A stretch of DNA of 12,793 nucleotides from Methanoregula sp. (GTDB taxonomy: Archaea; Halobacteriota; Methanomicrobia; Methanomicrobiales; Methanospirillaceae): positions 1 through 12,793 of the forward strand of contig PMKW01000156.1 of NCBI GenBank assembly GCA_003157895.1, read 5' to 3'. The translations under genes were made by a program, and so were the position numbers. The notes beneath the pieces were generated by a model. That model saw only the letters and a program-made list of their open reading frames with translations. It was not told the origin of the DNA and did not search any database. Positions 1 to 6,066 of the stretch are shown here, piece by piece. The first letter of the stretch is position 1, and each line of letters begins with the position of its first letter.

Positions 1-27
1 ATCCAGAAAGCGTACCTCGGGTTCTAA
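1..27 (+). CDS. C-terminal end of a LivF/LivG-type ABC ATPase (partial)
   Basis: The first eight codons of the window on the + strand read IQKAYLGF and then a TAA stop. Branched-chain amino acid ABC ATPases (LivF and LivG) typically finish with a motif of the type (I/V)xxAYLG followed by a few residues, so this fits the tail of such an ATPase. The location supports it: livM, livH and livK lie next door and would otherwise lack an ATPase. The gene would run rightward and converge on livM. Only eight residues are visible, so LivF cannot be told from LivG and chance agreement is possible. Confidence 0.5.
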   Translation: MQKAYLGF

Positions 28-101
28 AATTTTAATCCGACATTATCCTGGTTTTTAAAAAAAATATGGATAAAAAAAGAATTCTTCTTTGAAATACCGT
101 A
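28..101. terminator. T-rich convergent terminator region after livM and the ATPase tail
   Basis: This AT-rich gap lies between two convergent stops. On the minus strand, after the livM stop, there are runs of seven and eight T separated by a few bases (plus-strand A runs near 58-66 and 71-78). On the plus strand, after the upstream stop, there is a shorter T5 run (near 52-56). Archaeal termination needs mainly T tracts, so both transcripts probably end here. No strong hairpin is needed or obvious. Confidence 0.5.
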
Positions 102-1082
102 TTATTCCCCCGCACGCTCCGGCACCTTCCGCCGCCGTTTCAGCCATTCCTGTGTCTCCTCCGGCAGGCTTACAAGACCCCGGGGAAGGAAGATGATTAC
201 GAGGATGAGGATAACTCCGATGATGACGTATCTCCCGAATGTCATGCCGGTTGCCTTGAGGCCCTCCCAGATAACCGTGAGCACGACCGTCCCGACAACC
301 GGGCCGGCGAGCGTACCAAGGCCGCCGAGAATAACGTAAGTAATTGGCCAGAACGAGTTCTCAACTCCATAGAGCTCGGGAGTGAGATAACCGATATAGT
401 GGATCTGCAGGGCCCCGGCAACACCCGCAAGATAAGCGGACAGGGCAAACGCAAGGAGCCGGTACCGGACCGGATCAATGCCGGCAGCCCGGGCCTCAAG
501 TTCATTCTCGCGGATAGCAAGAAAAGCAAGGCCGACTTTTGACTTCATGATATACCCTATGGCGGTAAGGGTGCCTGCTGTGATAGCAAGGACAATGAAA
601 TATTCTATCAACTGGTAGCCGGGGATCGAGGGGCTGATGAGCCGTGCTGATGCAATACCGTCCCAGCCGCCGGTAACCGGGGCAAGTACGCTGACGGTAA
701 CCGTCTGGATGATAATGGCAAACCCGAAGGTGACCATGGCAAGGAACCATTCTTTCAGCCTGACGCAGGTAAGACCGATGAGAATACCGATACATGCCGC
801 AACACCTGCACCAAGAAAGATAGTGAGAAGCGGGGAGATGCCGCTCTTTGCCGCAATGAGTGTTGACGCATACGCACCGATACCAAGGAATGCAGCATGG
901 CCAAGCGACCCCTGTCCGGAATAGGCAAGGAGGTTCCATGCCGACGCAAAGATGATGGAGATTAGCATCAGGACAAGGAGATTGACGATAAACATGTTGT
1001 CGGTAAGGAACGGGAGTACAATGGCAACCGCCAGCAGGACAGGGAATCCGTATTTTACCAGACGGTCCCGTTTAAGATGCAT
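102..1082 (-). CDS. livM: Branched-chain amino acid type ABC transporter permease LivM
   Basis: This 326-residue integral membrane protein is the second permease of a HAAT-family importer. It should pair with LivH in the membrane to pass a substrate delivered by LivK, with energy from LivF/LivG-type ATPases. About eight to nine hydrophobic segments are visible. The family signature AWNLLAYSGQGSLGHAAFLG lies near residues 48-67, and the cytoplasmic coupling loop (KVGLAFLAIRENELEARAAG) is near residues 180-205, where the ATPase docks. The C-terminal GGLGTLAGPVVGT motif is present. Start: ATG at 1082 with a strong AAGGAG ribosome site lying in the last codons of livH, whose stop is 6 bp upstream, so the two are translationally close. 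Length is normal. The substrate cannot be decided from the permease; branched-chain amino acids are the default, and urea or short amides are possible for the wider family. Confidence 0.93.
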   Translation of the reverse strand: MHLKRDRLVKYGFPVLLAVAIVLPFLTDNMFIVNLLVLMLISIIFASAWNLLAYSGQGSLGHAAFLGIGAYASTLIAAKSGISPLLTIFLGAGVAACIGILIGLTCVRLKEWFLAMVTFGFAIIIQTVTVSVLAPVTGGWDGIASARLISPSIPGYQLIEYFIVLAITAGTLTAIGYIMKSKVGLAFLAIRENELEARAAGIDPVRYRLLAFALSAYLAGVAGALQIHYIGYLTPELYGVENSFWPITYVILGGLGTLAGPVVGTVVLTVIWEGLKATGMTFGRYVIIGVILILVIIFLPRGLVSLPEETQEWLKRRRKVPERAGE

Positions 1083-1088
1083 GGGATC

Positions 1089-1967
1089 TCACTCTCCTTT
1101 CTCTCCGAATAACCCGGTTGGCCGTATGACAAGCACAATGATAAGGATGATAAAAGAGATCGCATCCTTCCATATACCCCCAAGGAGAAATGCTGCACCG
1201 TTCTCCGCGAGCCCCATCAGCAGGCCGCCGATAATTGCACCGGGGATGCTGCCAAGACCGCCGAGGATTATGATTGCAAAGGCCTTAACCGCCGGGATTG
1301 AACCGATATATGGGTTGAAGACCAGACCGCTCACTACCCAGAGGGTACCTGCAGCCGCAGCAAGTGCGCATCCCAGGCCGAAACTGATGACATCGATCCG
1401 TTCGACATTGATCCCGACAAGCATCGCCCCTTTCCGGTTCTGGCTTGCTGCTTGCATCTGCATGCCGATGGTTGTCTTTTTGAGAAAGAGATACAGCCCG
1501 CAGAGAATTAATGCAGTAAAGATCATGACCAGGAAATAATCGAGAGGTATTGCGAGAGATCCGACCGGGACCATAATTCCTTCATAGGGACTCCTGATAC
1601 TCTGGTAGTTGTCGGTCCACAGGATAGCAGCCCCGTTCTGGAAGATATAGATGAGACCGATAGAGAGGAAGATCTCGTTGAGCTTGCCAGTACCAAGGAT
1701 AGGGCGGAAGCAGAGCCGTTCAACAACAGATCCTATCCCGAAAAGCACGAGCATGGATAAAAGGATGATGAGATACGGGTTGAAACCGGTGAGAAAAAAA
1801 ATCGTTGCAGTAATGTAGGCACCGATCATCAGGAATTCGCCGTGTGCGAAATTCACGACCTTCATCACACCAAAGATCAGGTTCAGCCCGGTAGCAAGCA
1901 GGATATAGATGCAGCCGGCATAGAGACCCCAGAAAACGATCTGCAGGAATACCCCCAAATTGTCCAT
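1089..1967 (-). CDS. livH: Branched-chain amino acid type ABC transporter permease LivH
   Basis: This 292-residue membrane permease is the partner of LivM. Family motifs are present: GLNLIFGVMKVVNFAHGEF near residues 27-45, the ATPase-coupling loop TTIGMQMQAASQNRKGAMLV around residues 165-185, and ILGGLGSIPGAIIGG near the C-terminus. The frame stays open upstream to 2063, but the extra 32 residues are not membrane-like. The ATG at 1967 (MDNLGVFLQ) is chosen because LivH proteins begin this way and because a GGGTGA ribosome site (1978-1983) sits 10 nt upstream. livK ends 73 bp upstream, and that gap holds a palindrome and a T-rich run, so livH may be made at a lower level than livK or have its own promoter. 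livM follows after 6 bp. Confidence 0.93.
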   Translation of the reverse strand: MDNLGVFLQIVFWGLYAGCIYILLATGLNLIFGVMKVVNFAHGEFLMIGAYITATIFFLTGFNPYLIILLSMLVLFGIGSVVERLCFRPILGTGKLNEIFLSIGLIYIFQNGAAILWTDNYQSIRSPYEGIMVPVGSLAIPLDYFLVMIFTALILCGLYLFLKKTTIGMQMQAASQNRKGAMLVGINVERIDVISFGLGCALAAAAGTLWVVSGLVFNPYIGSIPAVKAFAIIILGGLGSIPGAIIGGLLMGLAENGAAFLLGGIWKDAISFIILIIVLVIRPTGLFGEKGE

Positions 1968-1993
1968 AACTCTTTTTTCACCCGTCCGGATAT

Positions 1994-2025
1994 ATGCAGT
2001 ATATCTGCATGTCTCAAATAAAAAA
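1994..2025 (-). promoter_or_regulatory. livK-livH intercistronic palindrome and T-rich tract
   Basis: Reading leftward after the livK stop there is a T6 run (plus-strand A run at 2020-2025) inside a TTTTTTATTTG element, then a perfect inverted repeat ATGCAG-TATAT-CTGCAT at 1994-2010. The T run could cause partial termination after livK, or be the TATA box of an internal livH promoter. The palindrome has the same 17-bp ATGC-N9-GCAT layout as the one upstream of livK, which favours a protein-binding site over a simple RNA hairpin. The roles are inferred. Confidence 0.45.
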
Positions 2026-2040
2026 GGAAGGGAATAAAGT

Positions 2041-3375
2041 TTACGAACTGCTGCCGGCAACATACCAGGAAGGCAGGATGAAGTCCGTTGTCTTCAGGTT
2101 GTCAGGCCAGACTATTGCCGGGCGGGTCTCGCCAGCAGTTGTGTTGAATGCCAGTTGCTCCATCCAGAGATCGAAGGTTGACTCACGGAAGTCCGGCGAG
2201 AACGAGATGGTCTGGCCCTTCATCGGCTCGATAATCTGGGGCATTTTTAGGTCAACAAGCGCCTGTTTGACTGTTGCCTTGTCAGTTGTCCCGGCATTGC
2301 CGATTGCCTTTGCAGCTATAAAAACACCCTCGTATGTGGAAGCGCCCATCATGTCCGGGTAAGTATTGAACTTTGCAAAGTATGCCTGCTTGAATGCTGC
2401 CTGGGCGTCAGCAACAGCCCCGGCGGGTGCGGTGTAGGGTGAGAACCGGCTCTCTATGATGACCCCTTCACCGTAATGGCCGAGGTCCTTGTAAAACTGG
2501 GCATTGTCATTGTTCTCGACGTTAAGGAATATCGTGTTGAGCCCGATATCCCTGCGTGCCTGCGTTATGATGGGGGCGCCCTCGTTCGGGAATGCTGCAA
2601 GGTAGACCGCGTCGGGGTTTGCCGCCTTTATTGCGGTCAGCTGGGTCCGGAAATCGGTATCGCCCATCGTGTAACTCTGCTGGGAGACCAGCTGGATACT
2701 GAGATTGTTCTTCATGAGGGTATTATTCACTGCTGCCTGTACACCTTTGCCGAATGCGGTGTTCTGGTAGATCAGGGCAAGCCGGAATGGACGGCTTGCT
2801 GAAGCGCTTGTATTTTTATTTACAGCAGGACGGACTACCTGGTCAATGAATGTCGTTGTGTACTGGCCGTAAGTATCGGTTGTCGGGCAGTGGTGGAAGA
2901 TATAGCTGGTGTCAATGCCATCCGTCCGGTGGGTAATGATCGGGCTTGATGCACCAGTCACAATGAACGGGATCTTGTTGTCAGCAATGGTCTGCTCGTA
3001 TGCAGAGGTGACCGCGCTCGAGTATCCGCCGACAAGAATGTCTACCTTCTCATCGGTAATCAGCTTGGTTGCGGCCTTCTGGCCACCCGTCGCGGTGGAC
3101 TCATCGTCACCCACGACGAGATTGAGCTGGGCTTTTGAACCGTCCTTCAGGGTAACTCCACCATCGGCATTGATCTTATCGGCAGCAACCTGGGCGGACT
3201 GCCACATGCTGGTACCGACATTGCTCGCAGGGCCGGTAAGCGATGCAATGACACCCACCTTGATCACACTAGGTGATGCTGTGCTCAATGGCGTTGCCGG
3301 CTGCGACTGGGTACAGCCCGCGATAAGTGCGGCCGCTATAATCAATGACGCAATGAATAGAATACAATACTTCAT
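2041..3375 (-). CDS. livK: ABC transporter substrate-binding lipoprotein LivK-like
   Basis: This 444-residue extracytoplasmic receptor is of the type I periplasmic-binding fold (Peripla_BP_6 family) and delivers ligand to LivH/LivM. The N-terminus is a clear lipoprotein signal: Met-Lys, a hydrophobic stretch at residues 4-19, then the lipobox LIAG-Cys with Cys21 as the anchor. A short Gln/Pro/Ser/Thr linker follows, and the domain opens with IKVGVIASLTGPAS (about 39-52). Other typical segments are AADKINADGG, the GGYSSAVTSAYEQ region and NPDAVYLAAFPNEGAPI. Start: ATG at 3375 with a GAGGAG site at 3381-3386. It is the first gene of the leftward operon, as usual for a receptor needed in excess. 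Ligand specificity (leucine, isoleucine, valine or another small molecule) cannot be fixed by eye. Confidence 0.9.
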   Translation of the reverse strand: MKYCILFIASLIIAAALIAGCTQSQPATPLSTASPSVIKVGVIASLTGPASNVGTSMWQSAQVAADKINADGGVTLKDGSKAQLNLVVGDDESTATGGQKAATKLITDEKVDILVGGYSSAVTSAYEQTIADNKIPFIVTGASSPIITHRTDGIDTSYIFHHCPTTDTYGQYTTTFIDQVVRPAVNKNTSASASRPFRLALIYQNTAFGKGVQAAVNNTLMKNNLSIQLVSQQSYTMGDTDFRTQLTAIKAANPDAVYLAAFPNEGAPIITQARRDIGLNTIFLNVENNDNAQFYKDLGHYGEGVIIESRFSPYTAPAGAVADAQAAFKQAYFAKFNTYPDMMGASTYEGVFIAAKAIGNAGTTDKATVKQALVDLKMPQIIEPMKGQTISFSPDFRESTFDLWMEQLAFNTTAGETRPAIVWPDNLKTTDFILPSWYVAGSSS

Positions 3376-3387
3376 GGGATCTCCTCT

Positions 3388-3404
3388 ATGCTATGATATA
3401 GCAT
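3388..3404 (-). promoter_or_regulatory. 17-bp palindrome next to the livK ribosome site (candidate operator)
   Basis: A perfect inverted repeat, ATGCTAT-GAT-ATAGCAT, with 7-bp arms and a 3-bp centre, ends one base from the livK ribosome site. It lies 25 bp or so downstream of the TATA box, close to the expected transcription start. It could bind a dimeric repressor, or form an RNA hairpin that masks the ribosome site. The same ATGC-N9-GCAT layout occurs before livH. Confidence 0.5.
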
Positions 3405-3428
3405 GACATATTAATGATAGGAAGTTGG

Positions 3429-3440
3429 CCTTATAAAAAA
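3429..3440 (-). promoter_or_regulatory. TATA box of the livK-livH-livM operon
   Basis: On the minus strand the sequence reads TTTTTTATAAGG, a good archaeal TATA element, preceded by an A-rich stretch that could act as the BRE. Normal archaeal spacing would put the transcription start near 3405-3412, giving a leader of about 30-37 nt with the palindrome and the GAGGAG ribosome site. Confidence 0.55.
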
Positions 3441-3470
3441 TATCGATTTTTTTGCGGGAGTGGTGCACCT

Positions 3471-3818
3471 GATGGGTCACTGTGGTGCAGGTATGGTGTC
3501 TCCATTATATTCCTGTGAACCGTTGCCAGGGAAGGGATGATATCTCAAAGACCTGCCGAAGACCTGCGATCTTCTTCTCGTTCTGCCTTTAATGAGCCTT
3601 GCAAAGTCGAAGACTTTATCGTCTTCTCATTCGGCCCTTAACGGACCTCATATGTCAAAGAGCATTTCAGAAGGGGTCAAAAACCAGCTGTCTGTTAAAA
3701 AAACCTCTTGTTCTTCTCCCATCCCGGGTCTGATGATCCTCGATCTTCTCCTGTTTCAAGTCTGATGACTTTTACCATCCGCAATTCCTAAATCCCGTCA
3801 CTACCCATATTATGTGGC
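3471..3818. other. Non-coding intergenic stretch with short repeats and inverted repeats
   Basis: No convincing gene was found here between livK and the small cysteine protein. The stretch has a tandem AAGACCTGC (3548-3556 and 3559-3567) and several GAAGA/TCTTC blocks. It has the inverted repeat AAAGTC-GAA-GACTTT (3603-3617), overlapped by GAAGAC-N6-GTCTTC (3609-3626), and a second AAGTC-TGAT-GACTT (3758-3771). These may be remnants of a decayed sequence, regulator sites or small hairpins. Confidence 0.4.
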
Positions 3819-4124
3819 ATGAAATACACGGCACGGCATATCCAGCGTTTTCTTGATGAAGGGAAGATTGATGCAGTCCTCTGGAAAAATCATTTTCCCT
3901 CACTGCTGCGGACTCAGGTGCCTGCCTGTGACAACTGCGCGGAGTTTCTGGACCGAACGTGTGCCGGTGGCAGTGACCCGGTCGAATGCTTCCTCTCAAA
4001 GGTTCATGAGATATCATCGGCTGAAAAACAGAAACAGAAAAAACGGGATCCCATGCTTGGTCTCGGTGTTAAGGGACCGAAACTCCGGGGAACAGCGCAG
4101 CCTAGGGATCAGTCGAAGATGTAA
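3819..4124 (+). CDS. Small four-cysteine protein of unknown function
   Basis: I do not recognise this 101-residue protein. It is soluble, with no signal peptide or membrane segment. The first 30 residues look helical (ARHIQRFLDEGKIDAVLWKN). Four cysteines follow at 37, 40, 48 and 57 (C-X2-C-X7-C-X8-C), a spacing that could hold a zinc ion or an iron-sulfur cluster. The last 30 residues are rich in Lys, Arg and Gln, suggesting a basic, flexible tail. The ATG at 3819 has no clear ribosome site, so the mRNA may be leaderless. A T6 run directly after the stop suggests a single-gene transcript. The coherent amino acid composition and the cysteine motif argue for a real gene. It stands alone between livK and a convergent HD hydrolase gene, so context gives no function. 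Confidence 0.65.
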   Translation: MKYTARHIQRFLDEGKIDAVLWKNHFPSLLRTQVPACDNCAEFLDRTCAGGSDPVECFLSKVHEISSAEKQKQKKRDPMLGLGVKGPKLRGTAQPRDQSKM

Positions 4125-4250
4125 TTTTTTAACGGTTCACAGGCACCGTCCTTTCAGGTTATCACGCAACCGGACAACAATAATCCACTCATCCCTATTT
4201 GTAGTGAGACTCAGGTTTTGCAGTGCTTCATCCAACTGTTTTTTAAAAAA
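4125..4250. terminator. Convergent T-tract terminators between the cysteine protein and HD genes
   Basis: A T6 run at 4125-4130 starts directly after the plus-strand stop. A T6-A6 palindrome at 4239-4250 gives a T6 run on the minus strand about 16 bases past the stop of the HD gene. The DNA between holds no open frame that I can support. Confidence 0.5.
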
Positions 4251-4265
4251 TCTTCTGATATCGGA

Positions 4266-4862
4266 TTACAACTTCTTCAGATTTGCATTCCGGATCGCAA
4301 CGAGCAGCTTCAGAGCCGGCTCGTACCCGTAATATGAGGCCCGCACCTCAAGTTTCCCGATCACCTCATCGGTGGACGCAAGGTACCGTTTCGTGAAACC
4401 CCCGTTCCGGTCCGCCGAATCGAGAAGGTTGTCGATCCGATCGCAGAGCTTGACCAGCGTCGCCTCAGGAGGTGCGTCAAGGATCCGGTCGAGACTATTG
4501 GAGAGCCGGGCAGATTTTCCCTTGATCCTGTTCTTCTTGGTCAGGGCATCGACAATCGAGGCGATATCCGCTTTATCATCATCAGGCAGCGGGAGCCCGG
4601 TAATAAACCTGTCTGTCCGCGTGATCCAGGCCGGGGTGCAATCCTCATACACGTCATGGAGCCATGCAGAGATTACCGCCACATGGGAGCCGCCAAATAT
4701 CCCGACAAGGGCAGCTACCCGCGCCGGGTGGGTGATATAGGGAGTCCGCCGGTCCTTGCGCAGCTGGCCCTTGTGCGCCTGGGACGCATGATCCGCTGCA
4801 GCCTTGATCACTGCTATGCGCAATACCGGGTCCTTGTCCAGCAGGAACGATCCCCCACACAT
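4266..4862 (-). CDS. Stand-alone RelA/SpoT-type HD hydrolase (MESH1-like)
   Basis: This 198-residue protein has the layout of the HD hydrolase domain of RelA/SpoT proteins and of the small enzyme MESH1, which removes pyrophosphate from (p)ppGpp (and NADPH phosphate in animals). Visible motifs are ASQAHKGQLRK at 26-36, the metal-ligand His45 in PYITHP, His69-Asp70 in WLHDVYED with the catalytic-type Glu73-Asp74, and Asp141 in LVKLCDRIDNL. All four expected metal ligands are therefore present. No synthetase, TGS or ACT domain follows, so it is hydrolase-only. The substrate is unproven; alarmones are not well established in methanogens, and another nucleotide is possible. Start: the ATG at 4862 follows a TATA-like stretch with no ribosome site, so the true start could be a little internal. 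The conserved domain begins near residue 15. It is divergent from a 39-codon open frame. Confidence 0.8.
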   Translation of the reverse strand: MCGGSFLLDKDPVLRIAVIKAAADHASQAHKGQLRKDRRTPYITHPARVAALVGIFGGSHVAVISAWLHDVYEDCTPAWITRTDRFITGLPLPDDDKADIASIVDALTKKNRIKGKSARLSNSLDRILDAPPEATLVKLCDRIDNLLDSADRNGGFTKRYLASTDEVIGKLEVRASYYGYEPALKLLVAIRNANLKKL

Positions 4863-4873
4863 TATAATTATTG
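4861..4873. promoter_or_regulatory. AT-rich TATA-like element between divergent genes
   Basis: ATTATAATTAT is nearly palindromic and could act as a TATA box in either direction. Rightward it would place a start near 4893-4898, about 25-30 nt before the ATG of the 39-codon frame. Leftward it would place a start near 4840, inside the annotated 5' end of the HD gene, which would then need an internal start codon. This is sequence-based inference only. Confidence 0.35.
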
Positions 4874-4921
4874 TGCATCCGGGAACCTAATGGATTTTTG
4901 TTTTTGGATCTGCATATTACC

Positions 4922-5041
4922 ATGTCCTTTTTTGGAATATCTGCGAGTGTAACAAAAAACATAAAAGGAATTTTACCCGCTGCGTACAGACTGGGAAAAA
5001 ACGCCGATCCAGCCAAAACGTACGACTGGATTATTCAATAA
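4922..5041 (+). CDS. Possible small protein, 39 residues
   Basis: An open frame of 39 codons begins MSFFGISASVTKNIK and ends KTYDWIIQ before TAA. I do not know a family for it. The composition looks protein-like: an amphipathic N-terminal half, then a polar segment with NADPAKTYDW. There is no cysteine motif and no full membrane helix. It is read divergently from the HD hydrolase, with a TATA-like element in the 59-bp spacer. The ribosome site is weak: only a GGATC about 14 nt upstream. T-rich runs follow the stop (from about 5048), as expected for a terminator. It converges on prefoldin beta. Real coding is plausible but unproven. Confidence 0.4.
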   Translation: MSFFGISASVTKNIKGILPAAYRLGKNADPAKTYDWIIQ

Positions 5042-5084
5042 AAATGGTTTTTAACGGTCGGTTTTCTGATCTGTTGAAAAAGAA

Positions 5085-5447
5085 TTATGCGGCCTGCGGG
5101 CCACCCTTGCTTTCCAGCGCAGCCTTGATCTGGCCCTGGAGCTGCTCGAATTTGCCCTGCATCATCTTCTCCTGTTTCTCAAGGGACTTGATACGGAGTT
5201 CAAGCGTCTCGACCTTCTCGGTCAGTTTCGCGTCCACGACCTCTTTTTTCTTCTGCATCATGACCGTGCCGACACTCATATACATGACCGCATCGTCAGC
5301 GGAATCCTTGATCTCTTCCTGTGCTCTTTTCGCCTCGCGGACTGCCAGTTCGTACTGGGCTTTTTGCTGGAGGATGGTCTGGAGCTGCTGCTGGAGCTGC
5401 TGGAGCATGCCGAGCTGGTTCTGGACTTTGGGTGAGATATTGTTCAT
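5085..5447 (-). CDS. pfdB: Prefoldin subunit beta
   Basis: This 120-residue subunit forms the beta part (four copies) of the archaeal hexameric prefoldin chaperone, which holds unfolded proteins in the cytoplasm and passes them to the thermosome. The sequence is two long coiled-coil helices (about 5-45 and 70-110) around a short beta-hairpin region (VMYMSVGTVMMQKKKEVVD, about 54-72). This is the family layout and length. The second helix contains KVETLELRIKSLEKQEK, typical of the family. Start: ATG at 5447 with AGGAG at 5454-5458. In many archaea this gene directly follows pcc1 in the same superoperon. Here 361 bp separate them and a promoter is visible, so it is probably transcribed on its own. 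Confidence 0.92.
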   Translation of the reverse strand: MNNISPKVQNQLGMLQQLQQQLQTILQQKAQYELAVREAKRAQEEIKDSADDAVMYMSVGTVMMQKKKEVVDAKLTEKVETLELRIKSLEKQEKMMQGKFEQLQGQIKAALESKGGPQAA

Positions 5448-5453
5448 GTCAAA

Positions 5454-5488
5454 CTCCTGCTCCTATATACGGCGTCTCTTGATAAAAA
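5454..5488 (-). promoter_or_regulatory. Prefoldin beta promoter and ribosome site
   Basis: Minus strand TTTTTATC (5481-5488) is a likely TATA box. It would put the transcript start near 5457-5462, giving a very short leader with AGGAG at 5454-5458. A second TATATA at 5464-5469 is too close to the start codon to be the functional box. Confidence 0.4.
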
Positions 5489-5808
5489 GGGTTATTCAAA
5501 GACTTCCCCTGATGATGGTTATTTCAATAATAATTGTAACAATTTAATGAATGTTCCCCGCTTCAGGACTTCTCGGATGCCTGGTGGGGAAAAAGGTTAC
5601 AAAATCTTAAGTCCCTGATCAGCCACGGGAAGACGATCGACGCATCAGCAGGGATTGGCTGAAGAAAAATCCGTCATGATTCTTCGGATGCGCCCTGTCC
5701 GGGACTACCGGAGCCCGTGGAGAAGCAATAACTTCGACTGTGGCGGTGTCCCATCGCAATTCTCCGTTCCTACGTTACATTTGCACGTTCGGTAAAAACT
5801 CTGTGACT
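5489..5808. other. Intergenic region between pcc1 and prefoldin beta, possibly structured
   Basis: No supportable gene was found. A T5 run follows the pcc1 stop on the minus strand. The middle contains two inverted repeats in the same register: TCCCTG (5612-5617) with CAGGGA (5649-5654), and TCAGCCA (5619-5625) with TGGCTGA (5656-5662). A further nested pair is CGCATC/GATGCG (5641-5646/5687-5692) around GAAGAA/TTCTTC (5661-5666/5680-5685). Together these could fold as RNA, but short repeats of this size also arise by chance. Confidence 0.35.
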
Positions 5809-6066
5809 CTATTTCTTCACGAGTTCCTGCACCTCACTGGCAATGTTGACGAGCCGAAGGTACATGTTGAGGGCGGCCCGGAGCGCTGCGGTATCCTCTG
5901 CCTCTACCTGCAGGACCAGCGTTGTTGTTCCTTCGAGCCAGCAGCGGGTGACGGAGCGGGGGTTCACCTCATCGGATAATTCCGGTTGGAGCGCCCGGTA
6001 GATCTGTTCTGCATTGTCAGTAAAGAACCGGAAAACAGCTTCGTGCTGCGGCAAGAAATTCCTCAC
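5809..6066 (-). CDS. pcc1: KEOPS complex subunit Pcc1
   Basis: This 85-residue protein is the small dimerising subunit of KEOPS, which with Kae1, Bud32 and Cgi121 makes the t6A modification on tRNAs that read ANN codons. Family features are the AEQIYRALQPEL segment near 19-30, the RSVTRCWLEGTTTLVLQVEAEDTAALR pattern (strand-turn-strand then helix, 37-63), and the closing LNMYLRLVNIASEV helix. Length is normal. The start is uncertain. The GTG at 6066 has no ribosome site, while its own GTGAGG could serve as the site for the TTG at 6054 (residue 5), which would still give a complete domain. It sits 60 bp after rpoP, as the last gene of the superoperon; a T6 run in that gap could lower its transcription. 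Confidence 0.82.
   Translation of the reverse strand: MRNFLPQHEAVFRFFTDNAEQIYRALQPELSDEVNPRSVTRCWLEGTTTLVLQVEAEDTAALRAALNMYLRLVNIASEVQELVKK

Noticed and set aside
3652..3768. 38-codon plus-strand frame starting MSKSISEGVKN
   Set aside because: No ribosome site, and the end is an unremarkable Leu-rich stretch; it lies in the repeat-rich gap and cannot be told from chance.
3695..3778. 27-codon minus-strand frame starting MVKVIRLETGED
   Set aside because: An AGGA lies about 10 nt upstream, but the frame is very short and ends in a T run read as Phe-Phe; it is not supportable without conservation.
5508..5560. TGATGA resembling a box C of an archaeal C/D guide RNA
   Set aside because: No matching CUGA box D at a normal distance and no terminal stem were found.
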